Part shown: piece by piece, positions 11,209-21,728 of the stretch
Position numbering within the stretch: position 1 is the stretch's first letter
Layout of the letters: each line of letters begins with the position of its first letter
Source of the DNA: Planctomycetia bacterium
GTDB taxonomy: Bacteria; Planctomycetota; Planctomycetia; Gemmatales; Gemmataceae
DNA: 64,000 nucleotides
Assembly (NCBI GenBank): GCA_005786805.1
Contig: SYCV01000076.1
Span: forward strand, 1 to 64,000
Direction: 5' to 3'
Translations under genes and position numbers: made by a program
The notes under the pieces: generated by a model
The model's input: the letters and a program-made list of their open reading frames with translations, nothing else
Databases searched by the model: none
What the model was told of the DNA's origin: nothing

Positions 11209-12555
11209 TTATTTCACAAGTCGCCTGAAAGCATCCTTTTGCACCGAGCACTCCAGTAAATCAGCAACCCTTTTCCCGGCAATTCCATCACGGATGATGA
11301 TGAATGTCTCCCGGGCGGCCTGAAGTGTCTGTCCCAACTCAGCTTCGCCCTGCGCGGCATTAAGGTAAAACGAGGCATACCCATGGCAGCCACGCTTTGC
11401 CATCTCCTGGATGTAAAGTGTGACTGCTTGATTTTTCAAATTCTGGTCATCAATCGAAAATTGCAGCATGGGCATCACATCATTACCAATGCATCCAACA
11501 TCCAGGCCAACCTCATTTGCGACAACTTTCAGACCGCGTTTCAATCCCGCGCCAAACTTTTGCAATTGCCCGGGAACATCCCTGCGGCGAACCTCATTCA
11601 ATGTGCTCAAAGTGGCCCTAAGGCCTATGGTGTCGCTCCAGTAAGTGCTTGAAATAAACATCCTACTCGCTGGTTCCATGAACTCGCGTTTACCAACCAC
11701 GACACCCATCGGATATCCGTTTGAAATGGATTTTGCAAACACCGCCATGTCGGGAATCACTCCAAGATATTGCTGCGCCCCGCCAGTGCTGTAGCGGATT
11801 CCCGCGGTGATCTCATCCATGATGAAAATTGCGCCATGATCCGCGCAAAGTGTTTTGACACCGGCAAGATAACCATCTGGTGGCATGCTGGAGCGGAGGG
11901 GTTCCATGATAATGGCGGCAACTTGACCCTTGTTTTTTTCAAGGAGTTCGCTCAGCTCGTCAAGGTTCCCGTAGGAAAAGGGAAGGGCGGTTCCCGCAAG
12001 GCCACGGGGTACTCCAGTGGGTTCAATCCCGGGGAAAAGATGGGAATTCAAACTGGCTTCTTCCGCAAGATTCGCGGCTATATACCAATCATGCCAGCCA
12101 TGGTACCCACAGAACAAAATCTTGTCACGCCCCGTGACGCCCCGGGCGATTCTCACAGCCATGGCACAGGCCTCGCCTCCACATTTGGCATAGCGAACCA
12201 TTTCCGCGCAGGGGATCGACCTGCATAATTCCTCAGCCAGTTCAACCTCTAATTCATGATTAACGGAGTAGATAGCGCCAAGGCAGATCTGCTTTTGAAC
12301 CGCGTCATCAACCACGGGATCGGCATAACCAAGCAGGATTGAACCTATCCCACTGATCCAATCTATGTATTCAAAGCCATCGACATCCCAAAACCTGGCC
12401 CCCTTGGCCCTGCTTGCATAAACAGGCGATACACCATATGCCACACGATTTGGCCTGCGACTTATGAGTTGGGTTCCACCGGGAATCACCCGCATTGCCC
12501 TTTCATACAGTTCCATCGAGCGGGGCACTCGGGTTTTTCTCTCTGATTTATTCAT
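11209..12555 (-). CDS. Class III aminotransferase (glutamate-1-semialdehyde aminomutase-like)
   Basis: GGTQLISRRP, GYHGWHDWYI, IIMEPLRSSMPPDGYL, IMDEITAGIR, FAKSISNGYP (PLP lysine). Confidence 0.9.
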   Translation of the reverse strand: MNKSERKTRVPRSMELYERAMRVIPGGTQLISRRPNRVAYGVSPVYASRAKGARFWDVDGFEYIDWISGIGSILLGYADPVVDDAVQKQICLGAIYSVNHELEVELAEELCRSIPCAEMVRYAKCGGEACAMAVRIARGVTGRDKILFCGYHGWHDWYIAANLAEEASLNSHLFPGIEPTGVPRGLAGTALPFSYGNLDELSELLEKNKGQVAAIIMEPLRSSMPPDGYLAGVKTLCADHGAIFIMDEITAGIRYSTGGAQQYLGVIPDMAVFAKSISNGYPMGVVVGKREFMEPASRMFISSTYWSDTIGLRATLSTLNEVRRRDVPGQLQKFGAGLKRGLKVVANEVGLDVGCIGNDVMPMLQFSIDDQNLKNQAVTLYIQEMAKRGCHGYASFYLNAAQGEAELGQTLQAARETFIIIRDGIAGKRVADLLECSVQKDAFRRLVK

Positions 12556-12594
12556 GGCAGCGTCTTCTCTGTGTTTTTATTTGATCCTGAAAAA

Positions 12595-13407
12595 CTACCA
12601 TGCGGTCCAGCCTCCATCGATTATCAAATTTTGGCCTGTCATGTAACTGCTCGCATCTGAGGCTAAAAAAACAATCGCCCCTTTGAGTTCATAGGGAACT
12701 CCCATCCGACCCATCGGGGACTTTGTGTTCAGCCTTTCCACCAATTCCCTTGGAGCCTTGGAGGATGGGAAAGGCCCCGGGCTTAGACAGTTGACACGAA
12801 TGTTTTCCTTCGCCCAATATACCGCCAAATGCCGGGTGAGATGAATCACTGAGCCCTTCAGCGCATGGTAGGCAGCGGGACTGGCGGCACATATCCCCTC
12901 ATAAACCTCCGGGTAGGAACCAGCACTGCCATACATCGAGCCCAGCATGATGATGCTTGCAGGATGATTATTCTCCACGGCATGGTCCCGCATATGCCTT
13001 GCCAGCAAAAAATACCCTGTCACATTAGCAAGTTGTCTTTGAAATTGTTCCCCTGTCACCGTTTCCCAGTCAGCGCTCAATGGGTCATGGCCATTATTGA
13101 CAAGAATATCAAGGCGACCAGATTGTTTGACCGCCTCATTGAACCCCATCTCCACCGAAGCCTCATCAAGGTGATCCATTGCGACCGCAAGGTGATTACC
13201 CTTCTGATGGCCACCCAGTGTTTCCGCAACAGCTAACGCTTTATCCATTTTTCTAGATGAAACTATCACCCGAGCCCCGGCCTCAGCCAAAGCCCTTGCC
13301 ATGGCGGAACCCAAATGACCTGTCGCTCCTGTTATAAGGGCGTTTCTACCGGAAAGATCGAACAACTGCCGCACTGATTGTTCAACATGAATTGGTTTGG
13401 TGTCCAC
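12595..13407 (-). CDS. SDR family oxidoreductase
   Basis: ITGATGHLGSAMARALAEAGA nucleotide-binding motif; NNGHD; AYHALKGSV; C-terminal SSYMTGQNLIIDGGW. Confidence 0.92.
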   Translation of the reverse strand: MDTKPIHVEQSVRQLFDLSGRNALITGATGHLGSAMARALAEAGARVIVSSRKMDKALAVAETLGGHQKGNHLAVAMDHLDEASVEMGFNEAVKQSGRLDILVNNGHDPLSADWETVTGEQFQRQLANVTGYFLLARHMRDHAVENNHPASIIMLGSMYGSAGSYPEVYEGICAASPAAYHALKGSVIHLTRHLAVYWAKENIRVNCLSPGPFPSSKAPRELVERLNTKSPMGRMGVPYELKGAIVFLASDASSYMTGQNLIIDGGWTAW

Positions 13408-13438
13408 TAATCATCATCCTTTGTCACTGGGCCAAAAG

Positions 13439-14338
13439 TTATTTTTTCGTCTTGGAAAACAAGATCAACGATTGGGAGGCACGGATTCGCACATCCATAA
13501 CCGGATCGTCCAAAAGTTTCACGATCTTATCCACATACTTTGCGCATGAAGCAAGGCCCGCGTGTTCCGCTGATGAAACTCTAATCCCGGGATCCTCCGA
13601 GCCAAGTTGTGGCCCCAATTCCTCGCATCCTTTTTTATCACCAAGCATTGCAAGAGCGTTGACAATATTGGCGCGGGCGGCCTTATCCATCTCCTTTTCC
13701 AACAAGGCAAGCAGCCTGGGCACCTCGTTTTTGGCACCGATTCTCGCTAATGAAAACACAACCGTGTTCCTCACAAGAGGATCATTCGAATCCAACTGCT
13801 CGGACAAAAACATCCGGGCGTTCTTATCCCCCGACTTTGCCAACGCCGCTGCGGCGTATAATCGTAATTGAGCAACCTCCATTTGTTCAAAGGCTGCTTT
13901 CAATGATTTTCCATCACCAACCAATCCGAGTTTAAAAAGGCTTTCCGCTGCATGAATCCGCCCAATCGACTTTGCATCATTCAACACATCAAATAGAACA
14001 GGCAAGGCACTTTGGTCACCCGCCCGGACAAGTTCCCTCGCAAGGCCGCATCTCCTCTGGTCATTGGTTTCACCGGGAAGTTTCCTGCTTAGAACATCAA
14101 TCACGACTTTTGTTTTTCCAGCCAGTGTGAGCGCCTCCGCTGCATGCATGGAAGGCCAGAACTCCTCTGATTCCAAACCTTTCTCCAATACCTTCAAAGA
14201 ACGATCAAGCAACAGGGCGTTCATTTTGAGACTCTCCTTTTCCTCGGAATCAGATCCAACAACCACTTGGGAATTCAAAATCCAAAAAACCAAGGAGACA
14301 ATAACAAAGAGTTTTTTCACAAGTTCCCCCTTTGACAT
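13439..14338 (-). CDS. HEAT-repeat protein, exported
   Basis: N-terminal signal; repeated helical HEAT-like units (SNDPLVRNTVVFSLARIGAKNEVPRLLALLEKEM). Confidence 0.8.
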   Translation of the reverse strand: MSKGELVKKLFVIVSLVFWILNSQVVVGSDSEEKESLKMNALLLDRSLKVLEKGLESEEFWPSMHAAEALTLAGKTKVVIDVLSRKLPGETNDQRRCGLARELVRAGDQSALPVLFDVLNDAKSIGRIHAAESLFKLGLVGDGKSLKAAFEQMEVAQLRLYAAAALAKSGDKNARMFLSEQLDSNDPLVRNTVVFSLARIGAKNEVPRLLALLEKEMDKAARANIVNALAMLGDKKGCEELGPQLGSEDPGIRVSSAEHAGLASCAKYVDKIVKLLDDPVMDVRIRASQSLILFSKTKK

Positions 14339-14372
14339 TCAACTTCAAATGATTCCTGTCTAAGGGCACGAA

Positions 14373-15131
14373 TCACTTTTTAATACCCATTTCCTGATGC
14401 TGCTGGTTTGAAGAATCCAAATAGCGCCTGTATGCAACCTCGTCCCTGACACAGCTCAACCCTTTGAAAACCATCCCAAAGCTGCGCCTGTGGCGTGTAG
14501 GGGATTTGTTCGCATCAGCCCTGTGAATCGTGTTCCCATGATGAATCAACACATCACCGGGTTTGGCATGAACAGGAACTTCATGCGCCAGGTCACCCTC
14601 TCCAAAATCTGAAATGCCTTGGGAAAAACCCAAGGTCTTGGTGCGTGAATGAGGCCGGATTCCAAGCAGGTGGGACCCCCTCACATACCTGAGGCATCCA
14701 TTTTCCTCATCAACAGTATCCAGGGCGAGCCACATGGTCAGCACCTGGCTTGGTCTCAGGCAGAAATAAAAATTATCTTGGTGGGCCGGGGTGACATGAT
14801 TGGTGTTAGGTGGTTTATTGAACCACTCCGCCCCCTCCGGTGTATGAACTTTTTCACCCAGCAACGCCTCAGCAGCTTCTCTCCACATGGGATGATCAAG
14901 GTAATCCTTAAAAAATGCGTCTTGCTCGATGCGATGCAATTGCTTCAGGGTTTCGGGACGCTGCCTGTCTTCATAAAACGCATCACCAGCAGCCACAAGT
15001 GGCACCACATCCCGGATATACCGATCCAAATTATCTTTGAGGAGCTTCAGGTCCACTCCTTTCAGGAATTCCCTGACAACAACATATCCGTCTCTTTCAA
15101 AGTCTGATTTTAATAATTTGATTTGGTTCAT
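14373..15131 (-). CDS. Phytanoyl-CoA dioxygenase (PhyH) family Fe(II)/2OG oxygenase
   Basis: FERDGYVVVREFL; HQDNFYFCLRPSQVLTMWLALD; GDVLIHHGNTIHRADAN. Confidence 0.92.
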   Translation of the reverse strand: MNQIKLLKSDFERDGYVVVREFLKGVDLKLLKDNLDRYIRDVVPLVAAGDAFYEDRQRPETLKQLHRIEQDAFFKDYLDHPMWREAAEALLGEKVHTPEGAEWFNKPPNTNHVTPAHQDNFYFCLRPSQVLTMWLALDTVDEENGCLRYVRGSHLLGIRPHSRTKTLGFSQGISDFGEGDLAHEVPVHAKPGDVLIHHGNTIHRADANKSPTRHRRSFGMVFKGLSCVRDEVAYRRYLDSSNQQHQEMGIKK

Positions 15132-16141
15132 TCAGCTTGCCCCTGATTGATGGTTTCCCAGGACCTGCATTCGACACTTTTCAAAATCGCAAGATTTACC
15201 CTAAGGGTTTGAATCGCGTCGGAAAGTGGTGAAACCTGTTTTTTGATTCCCTTAATTTCATCGAGGAAATGATCGGCCTGCCGGACAAAAAGTGTATCGC
15301 GCTCCAAGGGGCCCGCTGATTCATCATGCCAGGCATTACCCGGTTCAATCAACCAGCGCCATCGATGCTCATGGTATTCAAACCTGACTGTTCCTTTTTC
15401 GCAAACCACGGTGATGGTATTTTCATTTGGAGCCTGATGTTGGTTGAGTGTAAAAGAGCCTAAAATGTCGCCATGGCGAGTGATGACATTCACGGTATCC
15501 TCAACAGAAACCCCTGTTAATGCCAGGTGGGACGCATCAGCCACCAACCTGTCAACAGGGCCGATAATCCATTCAACGGCATTGACCACATGGGTAAGCG
15601 CATCTTGGATGGCACCGCCCCCTGAATCATGCCGGGTATAATAGGTTTCACGATATGCAGGCCTGTAAAAGGGGAAGTTCTGCCCTGAAACCGCGACAAC
15701 TTGAAGTGGTTTTCCAAACCTGCCAGAGCGCAACGCTTCCCGCATTTGTGAAAGGGCAGGATGCATGCGATAAACATAAGCCACCGAGACAACCACTTTC
15801 TTACCAGCCACCACGGACATGAACTTTTCAACCCCATCAATTGTGGTTGAAAGTGGTTTCTCAATCAAAACATGGCAACCTTGCATCACTACCTTGGTTG
15901 CCATGGGTATGTGCATATGAGCGGGGGTGGCGATCACCACGGCATCAGGAAGTTGCCCAAGTCCATCTTCAAGGGATGAAAAATGTCTGGCCACACCATA
16001 TCGTTGCGCGACCTCGTGTCGCTTTTGCTCATTGGTCTCACAAAAGGAAACCTCAACCCGGCCGGTATTTGCAAAGCAGCGGAGATGCCTTTCCCCGATC
16101 GATCCAACCCCGACGACCAGAAGCTTGATTTTATCAGCCAT
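15128..16141 (-). CDS. Gfo/Idh/MocA family oxidoreductase
   Basis: Rossmann start MADKIKLLVVGVGSIGERHLRCF at internal Met 48 of the ORF; EKPLS motif. The longer ORF start (16282) reads into the neighbouring gene. Confidence 0.9.
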   Translation of the reverse strand: MADKIKLLVVGVGSIGERHLRCFANTGRVEVSFCETNEQKRHEVAQRYGVARHFSSLEDGLGQLPDAVVIATPAHMHIPMATKVVMQGCHVLIEKPLSTTIDGVEKFMSVVAGKKVVVSVAYVYRMHPALSQMREALRSGRFGKPLQVVAVSGQNFPFYRPAYRETYYTRHDSGGGAIQDALTHVVNAVEWIIGPVDRLVADASHLALTGVSVEDTVNVITRHGDILGSFTLNQHQAPNENTITVVCEKGTVRFEYHEHRWRWLIEPGNAWHDESAGPLERDTLFVRQADHFLDEIKGIKKQVSPLSDAIQTLRVNLAILKSVECRSWETINQGQAE

Positions 16142-16961
16142 TGTATTTTTCCAACTGAGCCGCCTCTTTCGCCAGAAGATTATCAAAGGTGAAACCCAGT
16201 GGCGCGTAACGCTGCTGGATCGCCTCCATGCCCTGTTTGACCATGATGATGTCAGCACCATGGCAAATGAACTTCGCACCAAGATCCATCAGCATTCTTG
16301 TGTGTTCAGGAGTTCCACTTACAGTACCCCACCATTTGCCGGCATTTTTAGCTGCACTTGCGACTCGCTTATAGGCATCCGTGATGATTGGATGCGTAAA
16401 CTGGTAGGGTATACCTGCGACCACGCTTAGATCACCTGGGCCAAGCATGATCACATCAATACCCGGAACTTTGGCTATTTCGTCCGCCTGATCCAATGCC
16501 TTGGGCGATTCCAACTGCGCAATCAACAAAGTGTGATCATTCGCAGCCTTGAGATATGGGGTCATAGGCATCGCACAATATGGATTGTCACCATTGGCGC
16601 CATCCACGCCCCGTTCACCCTGTGGTGCAAACTTGGCCCAGCGCACAAGCTCGGAGGCCTCCTCACCGCTTTCACAGCGGGGGTACATGATACCCTGGGC
16701 ACCCGCCTCCAAAATCCTGCCCATGCGCATGAATTCACCCTTCGCGGGACGGGCGATGATGTCGGATCTTCCCACCCGCGCCGCTCGCATTAGGTTTGAT
16801 GCCGTCTCATCACTTGTCGAATGATGCTCCAGGTCCAGCCATATGCCATCAAATCCCATCAGGCTCACCAGCTCATAAACACTTGGGTCGATGAAATGGC
16901 AACAAGTTATCAGGGCTGTTTCACCTTTTCGCAACTTTTCCTTTACTCTGCTGAATCTCAT
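16134..16961 (-). CDS. HpcH/HpaI aldolase family protein
   Basis: GFDGIWLDLEHHS, QLESPKALDQ, GPGDLSVVAGIP motifs. Confidence 0.92.
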   Translation of the reverse strand: MRFSRVKEKLRKGETALITCCHFIDPSVYELVSLMGFDGIWLDLEHHSTSDETASNLMRAARVGRSDIIARPAKGEFMRMGRILEAGAQGIMYPRCESGEEASELVRWAKFAPQGERGVDGANGDNPYCAMPMTPYLKAANDHTLLIAQLESPKALDQADEIAKVPGIDVIMLGPGDLSVVAGIPYQFTHPIITDAYKRVASAAKNAGKWWGTVSGTPEHTRMLMDLGAKFICHGADIIMVKQGMEAIQQRYAPLGFTFDNLLAKEAAQLEKYNG

Positions 16962-17016
16962 GAAAATACTCTTTCACCTTCAAGGTGGCTTGGGGTAACG
17001 GATGACAGATAAAAAC

Positions 17017-18162
17017 TCAACGGGCTTCAAATCGAAAGGCTTTGGGATCTTTGACAGATATACTTGGCTCAATAGAACGCAAGCCACGGGCATCGGTGGA
17101 TGAAAGCGGTTTGGAAAGATTCTCATTTTGAATGAATGCCAAAGGTGCTGTTAATCCCGGCGCTTCGAAAACCGGGCTCTTGCCCACTTTGCTGCTAGAT
17201 GCGGGAATCTTTACCTTGGCGAAGTATATACTTGTCTTGCCTTCATGGGATGAATAATAACTGATCCAAAGCAAACCATCTTTAAACACAACACCTGCGT
17301 AGCTAGTGTCTCCTCCCGAGGGTAGTGCAAGAAACTCCTTGATGGTGCCAGCCTTTGGGTCAACCCAGCATAGTGCGGTCCGAACCTTCTTATCATAAAG
17401 TCGCACAACAGCGACCAATCTACCGTCAGGCAGAAGGATCATATGAGGGCCACCTATGCGGGTGCCAAGATCCTTCCACTCCCACTTGGTGTAAGGTGCC
17501 TGGGCGATGCCAATCAACCCATTGTTGGGCTTGCCATCCCGTCTCAGGAGACAATAGGCGGTTTCATTGTCAAAAACGATCGAAGTTTCGTTGGGATAAC
17601 CGACATCAAACAACCGTTCGACAAGGGTGTCAAACTTTTTTCCGTCCTTGCTTGAATAAAGCCTGATGGATTGATCCTTTGCACAACCATAACCAACGCC
17701 ATAAGCAGTGCCTTTGTGCCAGTTGGCACGCCAAAGCCAGTAATCTGGATCACCAATTTCATATTTATCACTCCAAACGCTGCCATCCTTGGAAAACCAA
17801 GCAAGGGACTGATGGGTTTTTTTGGATTTATCATGAACCGCCTCAGCACCACAAAGCATTAATTCGCCATCAGGTGTGATGGTGATCTTCGCATCCCGCA
17901 GGTCGGAATTCTTGGAGGTAACAAGCGCTACGGAATCCCATTTCTGGCCATCGGCTGAGGAAATCACCCTAAGTGCGCCATCAGGGGAGACATGCCCCTT
18001 ACCCTCGCGAAAGACACAGTACCATCGATCCTTGAAATAAACCAAGTCGGTGAATGCGTTATGGGGAGCTTTGTCCCATATCTTTCTTTGCTCGACAATT
18101 GAAGGTTCTTCCGCGAGCGCTAGGCCACTAAAAAACAAGATTCCAAATATTACAGTTCTCAT
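17017..18162 (-). CDS. Exo-alpha-sialidase-like exported protein
   Basis: Signal peptide; FKDRWYCVFREG, SSADGQKWDSVAL, SKDGSVWSDKYE Asp-box-like repeats. Confidence 0.8.
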   Translation of the reverse strand: MRTVIFGILFFSGLALAEEPSIVEQRKIWDKAPHNAFTDLVYFKDRWYCVFREGKGHVSPDGALRVISSADGQKWDSVALVTSKNSDLRDAKITITPDGELMLCGAEAVHDKSKKTHQSLAWFSKDGSVWSDKYEIGDPDYWLWRANWHKGTAYGVGYGCAKDQSIRLYSSKDGKKFDTLVERLFDVGYPNETSIVFDNETAYCLLRRDGKPNNGLIGIAQAPYTKWEWKDLGTRIGGPHMILLPDGRLVAVVRLYDKKVRTALCWVDPKAGTIKEFLALPSGGDTSYAGVVFKDGLLWISYYSSHEGKTSIYFAKVKIPASSSKVGKSPVFEAPGLTAPLAFIQNENLSKPLSSTDARGLRSIEPSISVKDPKAFRFEAR

Positions 18163-18194
18163 GGCATCTCCAGTGATCTAAATGGATAAAACAT

Positions 18195-19142
18195 TCACTC
18201 CAACGGGAATTCAGAATCAAGCCACTCCTTCACAGCCCAAGTATGCCTGCGCTGCCTTTCCTCCCAGGCACGGGATTCCCCAGGGGTGTACTTGTAAAAG
18301 CCCAAACCGTTTTTAATTCCCTGGGCATCTTTCGATACAAGGTCTTGAAGCGGGCTGGGCAGGTTCGAGTCATTTCGCAGGGTAGGCAAAATTCGCTGCA
18401 TGGCTTTGGCATAAAGAGTCGGGCCTCCTGTCAGATCAATCCAGCGAAAGGGGCCGCAGGAAGCAGCCCACAAACCAAGGGTGTTGCGTAGGCTCCTGTC
18501 AATTGTTTCAAAATCAGCCACACCTGTCTCAACAAGATGCAATGCCTCCCGGTACATTGCGTAGGCGATGCGATTCACGATGAATCCGGGCACATCCTTC
18601 AGGCAAACAACCGGATCCTTGCCCAACAATTTTGAAATTTCAATTGTCTTGTCAATCGCCTCCTGGGAAGTGACCTCCCCCCGGATCAATTCAAGAAATC
18701 TTGTCGCATGGGCTGGCTCCGCCCAATGCATACCGACAAACCGCCCGGGATGTTTTCTTCCCTGCTGTAATACGGAGATCGGGATGGCGGATGTATTTGA
18801 CGCGATAACCACATCTTGGGCGACAACTATTTCAAGGTCATCAAAGACTTTCTGCTTGGTCGCAAGGTCTTCAAAAACACTTTCAATGATGAATTCACAC
18901 CCCGCCAAGCCCGTTACTTCCGTAACCTGCTGAAACTTCGATGACCACCTCTCGAGAATCAACTTGGGGGCGGATTCTCGTTCAACCAATTCGGAAATCA
19001 TCGCCTCGATGATGGGAAACGCCTGCTTGTGTTCCTCATCAGTGCGGGCCAGGGCAATAACCTCGAACCCCCTCTCAAGGAAGCAAGCGACAATCCCACG
19101 CCCCAGCAACCCCAACCCCACTATGCCAATTCGCCTGCTCAT
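18195..19142 (-). CDS. 3-hydroxyacyl-CoA dehydrogenase family protein
   Basis: IGIVGLGLLGRGIVACFLERG; ASNTSAIPIS; GMHWAEPAH; VPGFIVNRI. Confidence 0.9.
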   Translation of the reverse strand: MSRRIGIVGLGLLGRGIVACFLERGFEVIALARTDEEHKQAFPIIEAMISELVERESAPKLILERWSSKFQQVTEVTGLAGCEFIIESVFEDLATKQKVFDDLEIVVAQDVVIASNTSAIPISVLQQGRKHPGRFVGMHWAEPAHATRFLELIRGEVTSQEAIDKTIEISKLLGKDPVVCLKDVPGFIVNRIAYAMYREALHLVETGVADFETIDRSLRNTLGLWAASCGPFRWIDLTGGPTLYAKAMQRILPTLRNDSNLPSPLQDLVSKDAQGIKNGLGFYKYTPGESRAWEERQRRHTWAVKEWLDSEFPLE

Positions 19143-20233
19143 GTAAGCTTCCCCGATGCTTCAATGGGCCATATTTCAGCCACGATGTCATTTTCATGGA
19201 CAAGAATTTCACGGTGCAGATTGCAGGTGGTGCATGCATGAGTGGGAATGAAGTGAAGCAACTGGCCGACCTTCCAATCTGGGCATTGGTTGATCACGCA
19301 ATGCTCCTCCGCGAGAAAGAAAGGTATCTCGACATCGGGAAAATCCCTTATACCGGGCAAACCAAACTCGCAACCCGCACCTTTCACACCCACATCAATA
19401 ACAGCCTTATGAACAGATGGCCTGCTGATGACCCTGACCAACACGGAAAGCGCGATCTCAAATTCCGGGACCAGTTTCTTGTACTGTTTATCCATGGTGA
19501 CATAAGTGCCTGCCTGGATTTCATCCACACCCGGAAGAACTCCCGTGCTGTCGTAGGTCGCGCTTGAACATCCACTGATGCATGCGACCTTGTGGCCTGC
19601 GGATTCGATGAGCTTTCGAGTTTCCACCGCCAACTGCATGGCTGACTTGGCCCTTGATGCCCTTTCCTCCCTTTCAAGCACATTGACCAAATGCCCCTCA
19701 TAAGCCTGCAGGCCTGCAAAGCAAATATTGGGCAGCTTGACAATGTCCCTTACCAAATTAAGCGCGGGTTCTCCGGGCTGAACCCCGCACCTTCCCATGC
19801 CAATATCCACCTCAACAAGCAAATTCACAGTGGATCCGGCCTCCGCTGCAGCTTTTGAAATCGCAACCGCATGCTCAAGGCAATCAATCGCGACACCAAC
19901 ACGAGCTTTCTTTGCAAGCCTGGCAAGCCTTTGCGTTTTTATCTCCCCAACCACCTGGTTTGCAATCAAAACATCCCCGAACCCATGTTCAACAAGAACC
20001 TCTGCTTCAGCCAGTTTTGCACAGGTCATACCAACAGCACCCGCTGCAATTTGTTTTCGGGCAAGGGTCACACACTTATGGTTTTTGAAATGCGGCCTTA
20101 AATTGGAGGGGCGATCCTTGAAGAAAGATGCCATACAAGCTAGGTTGCGCTCACAAGCGGCTTTATCCAACAATAATGTGGGAGTTTCAAGGTCGGATAA
20201 TTTCATTCCAATTCTTTGGTCTATTCCGGCCAT
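19139..20233 (-). CDS. D-threonine aldolase / D-serine dehydratase-like (DSD1 family) PLP enzyme
   Basis: LETPTLLLDKAACERN; RPHFKNHKC (PLP Lys); HACTTCNLHREILV metal-binding C-terminus. Confidence 0.88.
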   Translation of the reverse strand: MAGIDQRIGMKLSDLETPTLLLDKAACERNLACMASFFKDRPSNLRPHFKNHKCVTLARKQIAAGAVGMTCAKLAEAEVLVEHGFGDVLIANQVVGEIKTQRLARLAKKARVGVAIDCLEHAVAISKAAAEAGSTVNLLVEVDIGMGRCGVQPGEPALNLVRDIVKLPNICFAGLQAYEGHLVNVLEREERASRAKSAMQLAVETRKLIESAGHKVACISGCSSATYDSTGVLPGVDEIQAGTYVTMDKQYKKLVPEFEIALSVLVRVISRPSVHKAVIDVGVKGAGCEFGLPGIRDFPDVEIPFFLAEEHCVINQCPDWKVGQLLHFIPTHACTTCNLHREILVHENDIVAEIWPIEASGKLT

Positions 20234-21699
20234 GGACTTTTCTCCGTTCCCAATGAATATAAAACCGCCTTGGAATTGGTGTATTCGTGGACCGCCTCCT
20301 CATATCCCAGCTCAGCACCTATCCCGCTCATTTTATAGCCATAAACCGGCACATTCGGGCGAAGGGCACCACCACCATTGATCGCAATCCGACCCGCTTT
20401 CACCCGCCTTGCAATCCGCAAGGCCCTGCCTCCATCACAGGTCCATATGTTCGCCATGAGTCCAAAATCACTGTCGTTGGCGATACGCACCGCATCATCC
20501 TCGTCCTTGTATGTCATCACGCTGAGAACCGGGCCGAACACCTCCTCCCGCGCAATGGTCATCGAGGGGGTCACGCAATCAAAAATGACAGGCGCATGAA
20601 AACATCCATCATTTTTGGAATTTTTAGAATCTGCAAGCACAGGCTTCGCACCTTCTTTCTTGGCTTGTTCAATGTAATTGATGACAACCTTTTTATGCTG
20701 GTCAGTAGCCAGGCAACCAAGGTGATTTTTAGGATCGGTGGGATCACCCTGCCTAAGGGAACCAACCTTTGAAACAATACGGGAAAGAATCTCATCATGC
20801 TGGCTTGCATGAACGAGCAATCTGGAACCAGCGACACATACCTGACCAAGATTAAAAAAGATGCCCGTGATAACCCCGTTCACGACATTTTCGAGGGGAG
20901 CATCTGGTAGGACAATGCTGGGGGTTTTGCCACCAAGTTCCAAAAGAACACCTTTCATGCCATTCTTGGCAGCCTGTAACATTTGCGCCCCGGTTTGATG
21001 TCTGCCTGTGAATGTTATCTTGTCCACACCCCGGTGCTCAACCAGCGCGGCACCAGCCTCGGCACCGGTGCCATGGATCACATTGATCACTCCCTGCGGA
21101 AATCCAACCTCAAGCGAGAGTTTGGCAAGCATAAACGCGGAAAGGGGTGAAACCTCGGAGGGCTTTAAAACCACGGTATTTCCGCATGCAAGTATGGGCG
21201 CCAACTTGATTGCAGCATTGGTCAAGGGGAAGTTCCAGGGCACGATCGCTGCGATAACCCCCATGGGTTCGCGAAACTGCATGGTCACATTATCCGGAAG
21301 GGTGCCATAACATTTCCCGGAGATCTTATCGGGCAATCCCGCATAACTTTCAAAAAGATCAGCGGCACAGGGGACATCAAATCCAATAGTATCCCTGATC
21401 GGTTTCCCGACATTCAAGGTGTCTGTCATTGCCAGGTCAGCGAGGTTTTCACGGATTTTTTCAGCGAGCTTGAAGAGCAATCTTCCCCGGGCGAGAGGAT
21501 CCATCCTGGGCCAGGGCCCATCATCAAAAGCCTTGCGCGCAGCCTTTACCGCGATATCAACATCATGCGCGTCCGCGAGGGCAACGCTCTCTAGTACAGC
21601 ACCGGTGGCGGGATTAATCACATCCCATTTCCTTCCCGCGACACCATCCACCCAGTTATTGTTTATGAAAAGCTGATTTGGCCATTTCTTCATGATCAA
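20221..21699 (-). CDS. Aldehyde dehydrogenase family protein
   Basis: PWNFPLTNAAIKLAPILACGNTVVLKPSEVSPL; LELGGKTPSIV; NLGQVCVAGSRL; REEVFGPVLSV. Confidence 0.95.
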   Translation of the reverse strand: MIMKKWPNQLFINNNWVDGVAGRKWDVINPATGAVLESVALADAHDVDIAVKAARKAFDDGPWPRMDPLARGRLLFKLAEKIRENLADLAMTDTLNVGKPIRDTIGFDVPCAADLFESYAGLPDKISGKCYGTLPDNVTMQFREPMGVIAAIVPWNFPLTNAAIKLAPILACGNTVVLKPSEVSPLSAFMLAKLSLEVGFPQGVINVIHGTGAEAGAALVEHRGVDKITFTGRHQTGAQMLQAAKNGMKGVLLELGGKTPSIVLPDAPLENVVNGVITGIFFNLGQVCVAGSRLLVHASQHDEILSRIVSKVGSLRQGDPTDPKNHLGCLATDQHKKVVINYIEQAKKEGAKPVLADSKNSKNDGCFHAPVIFDCVTPSMTIAREEVFGPVLSVMTYKDEDDAVRIANDSDFGLMANIWTCDGGRALRIARRVKAGRIAINGGGALRPNVPVYGYKMSGIGAELGYEEAVHEYTNSKAVLYSLGTEKSPWPE

Positions 21700-21728
21700 A
21701 CTCCAACTTCAAAAATACAAGTTTCAAA

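Noticed and set aside
15128-16282. Full 384-aa length of the Gfo/Idh ORF
   Set aside because: The first 47 residues overlap the adjacent aldolase gene and are not Rossmann-like; MADKIKLLVVGVGSIG at 16141 is the better start.
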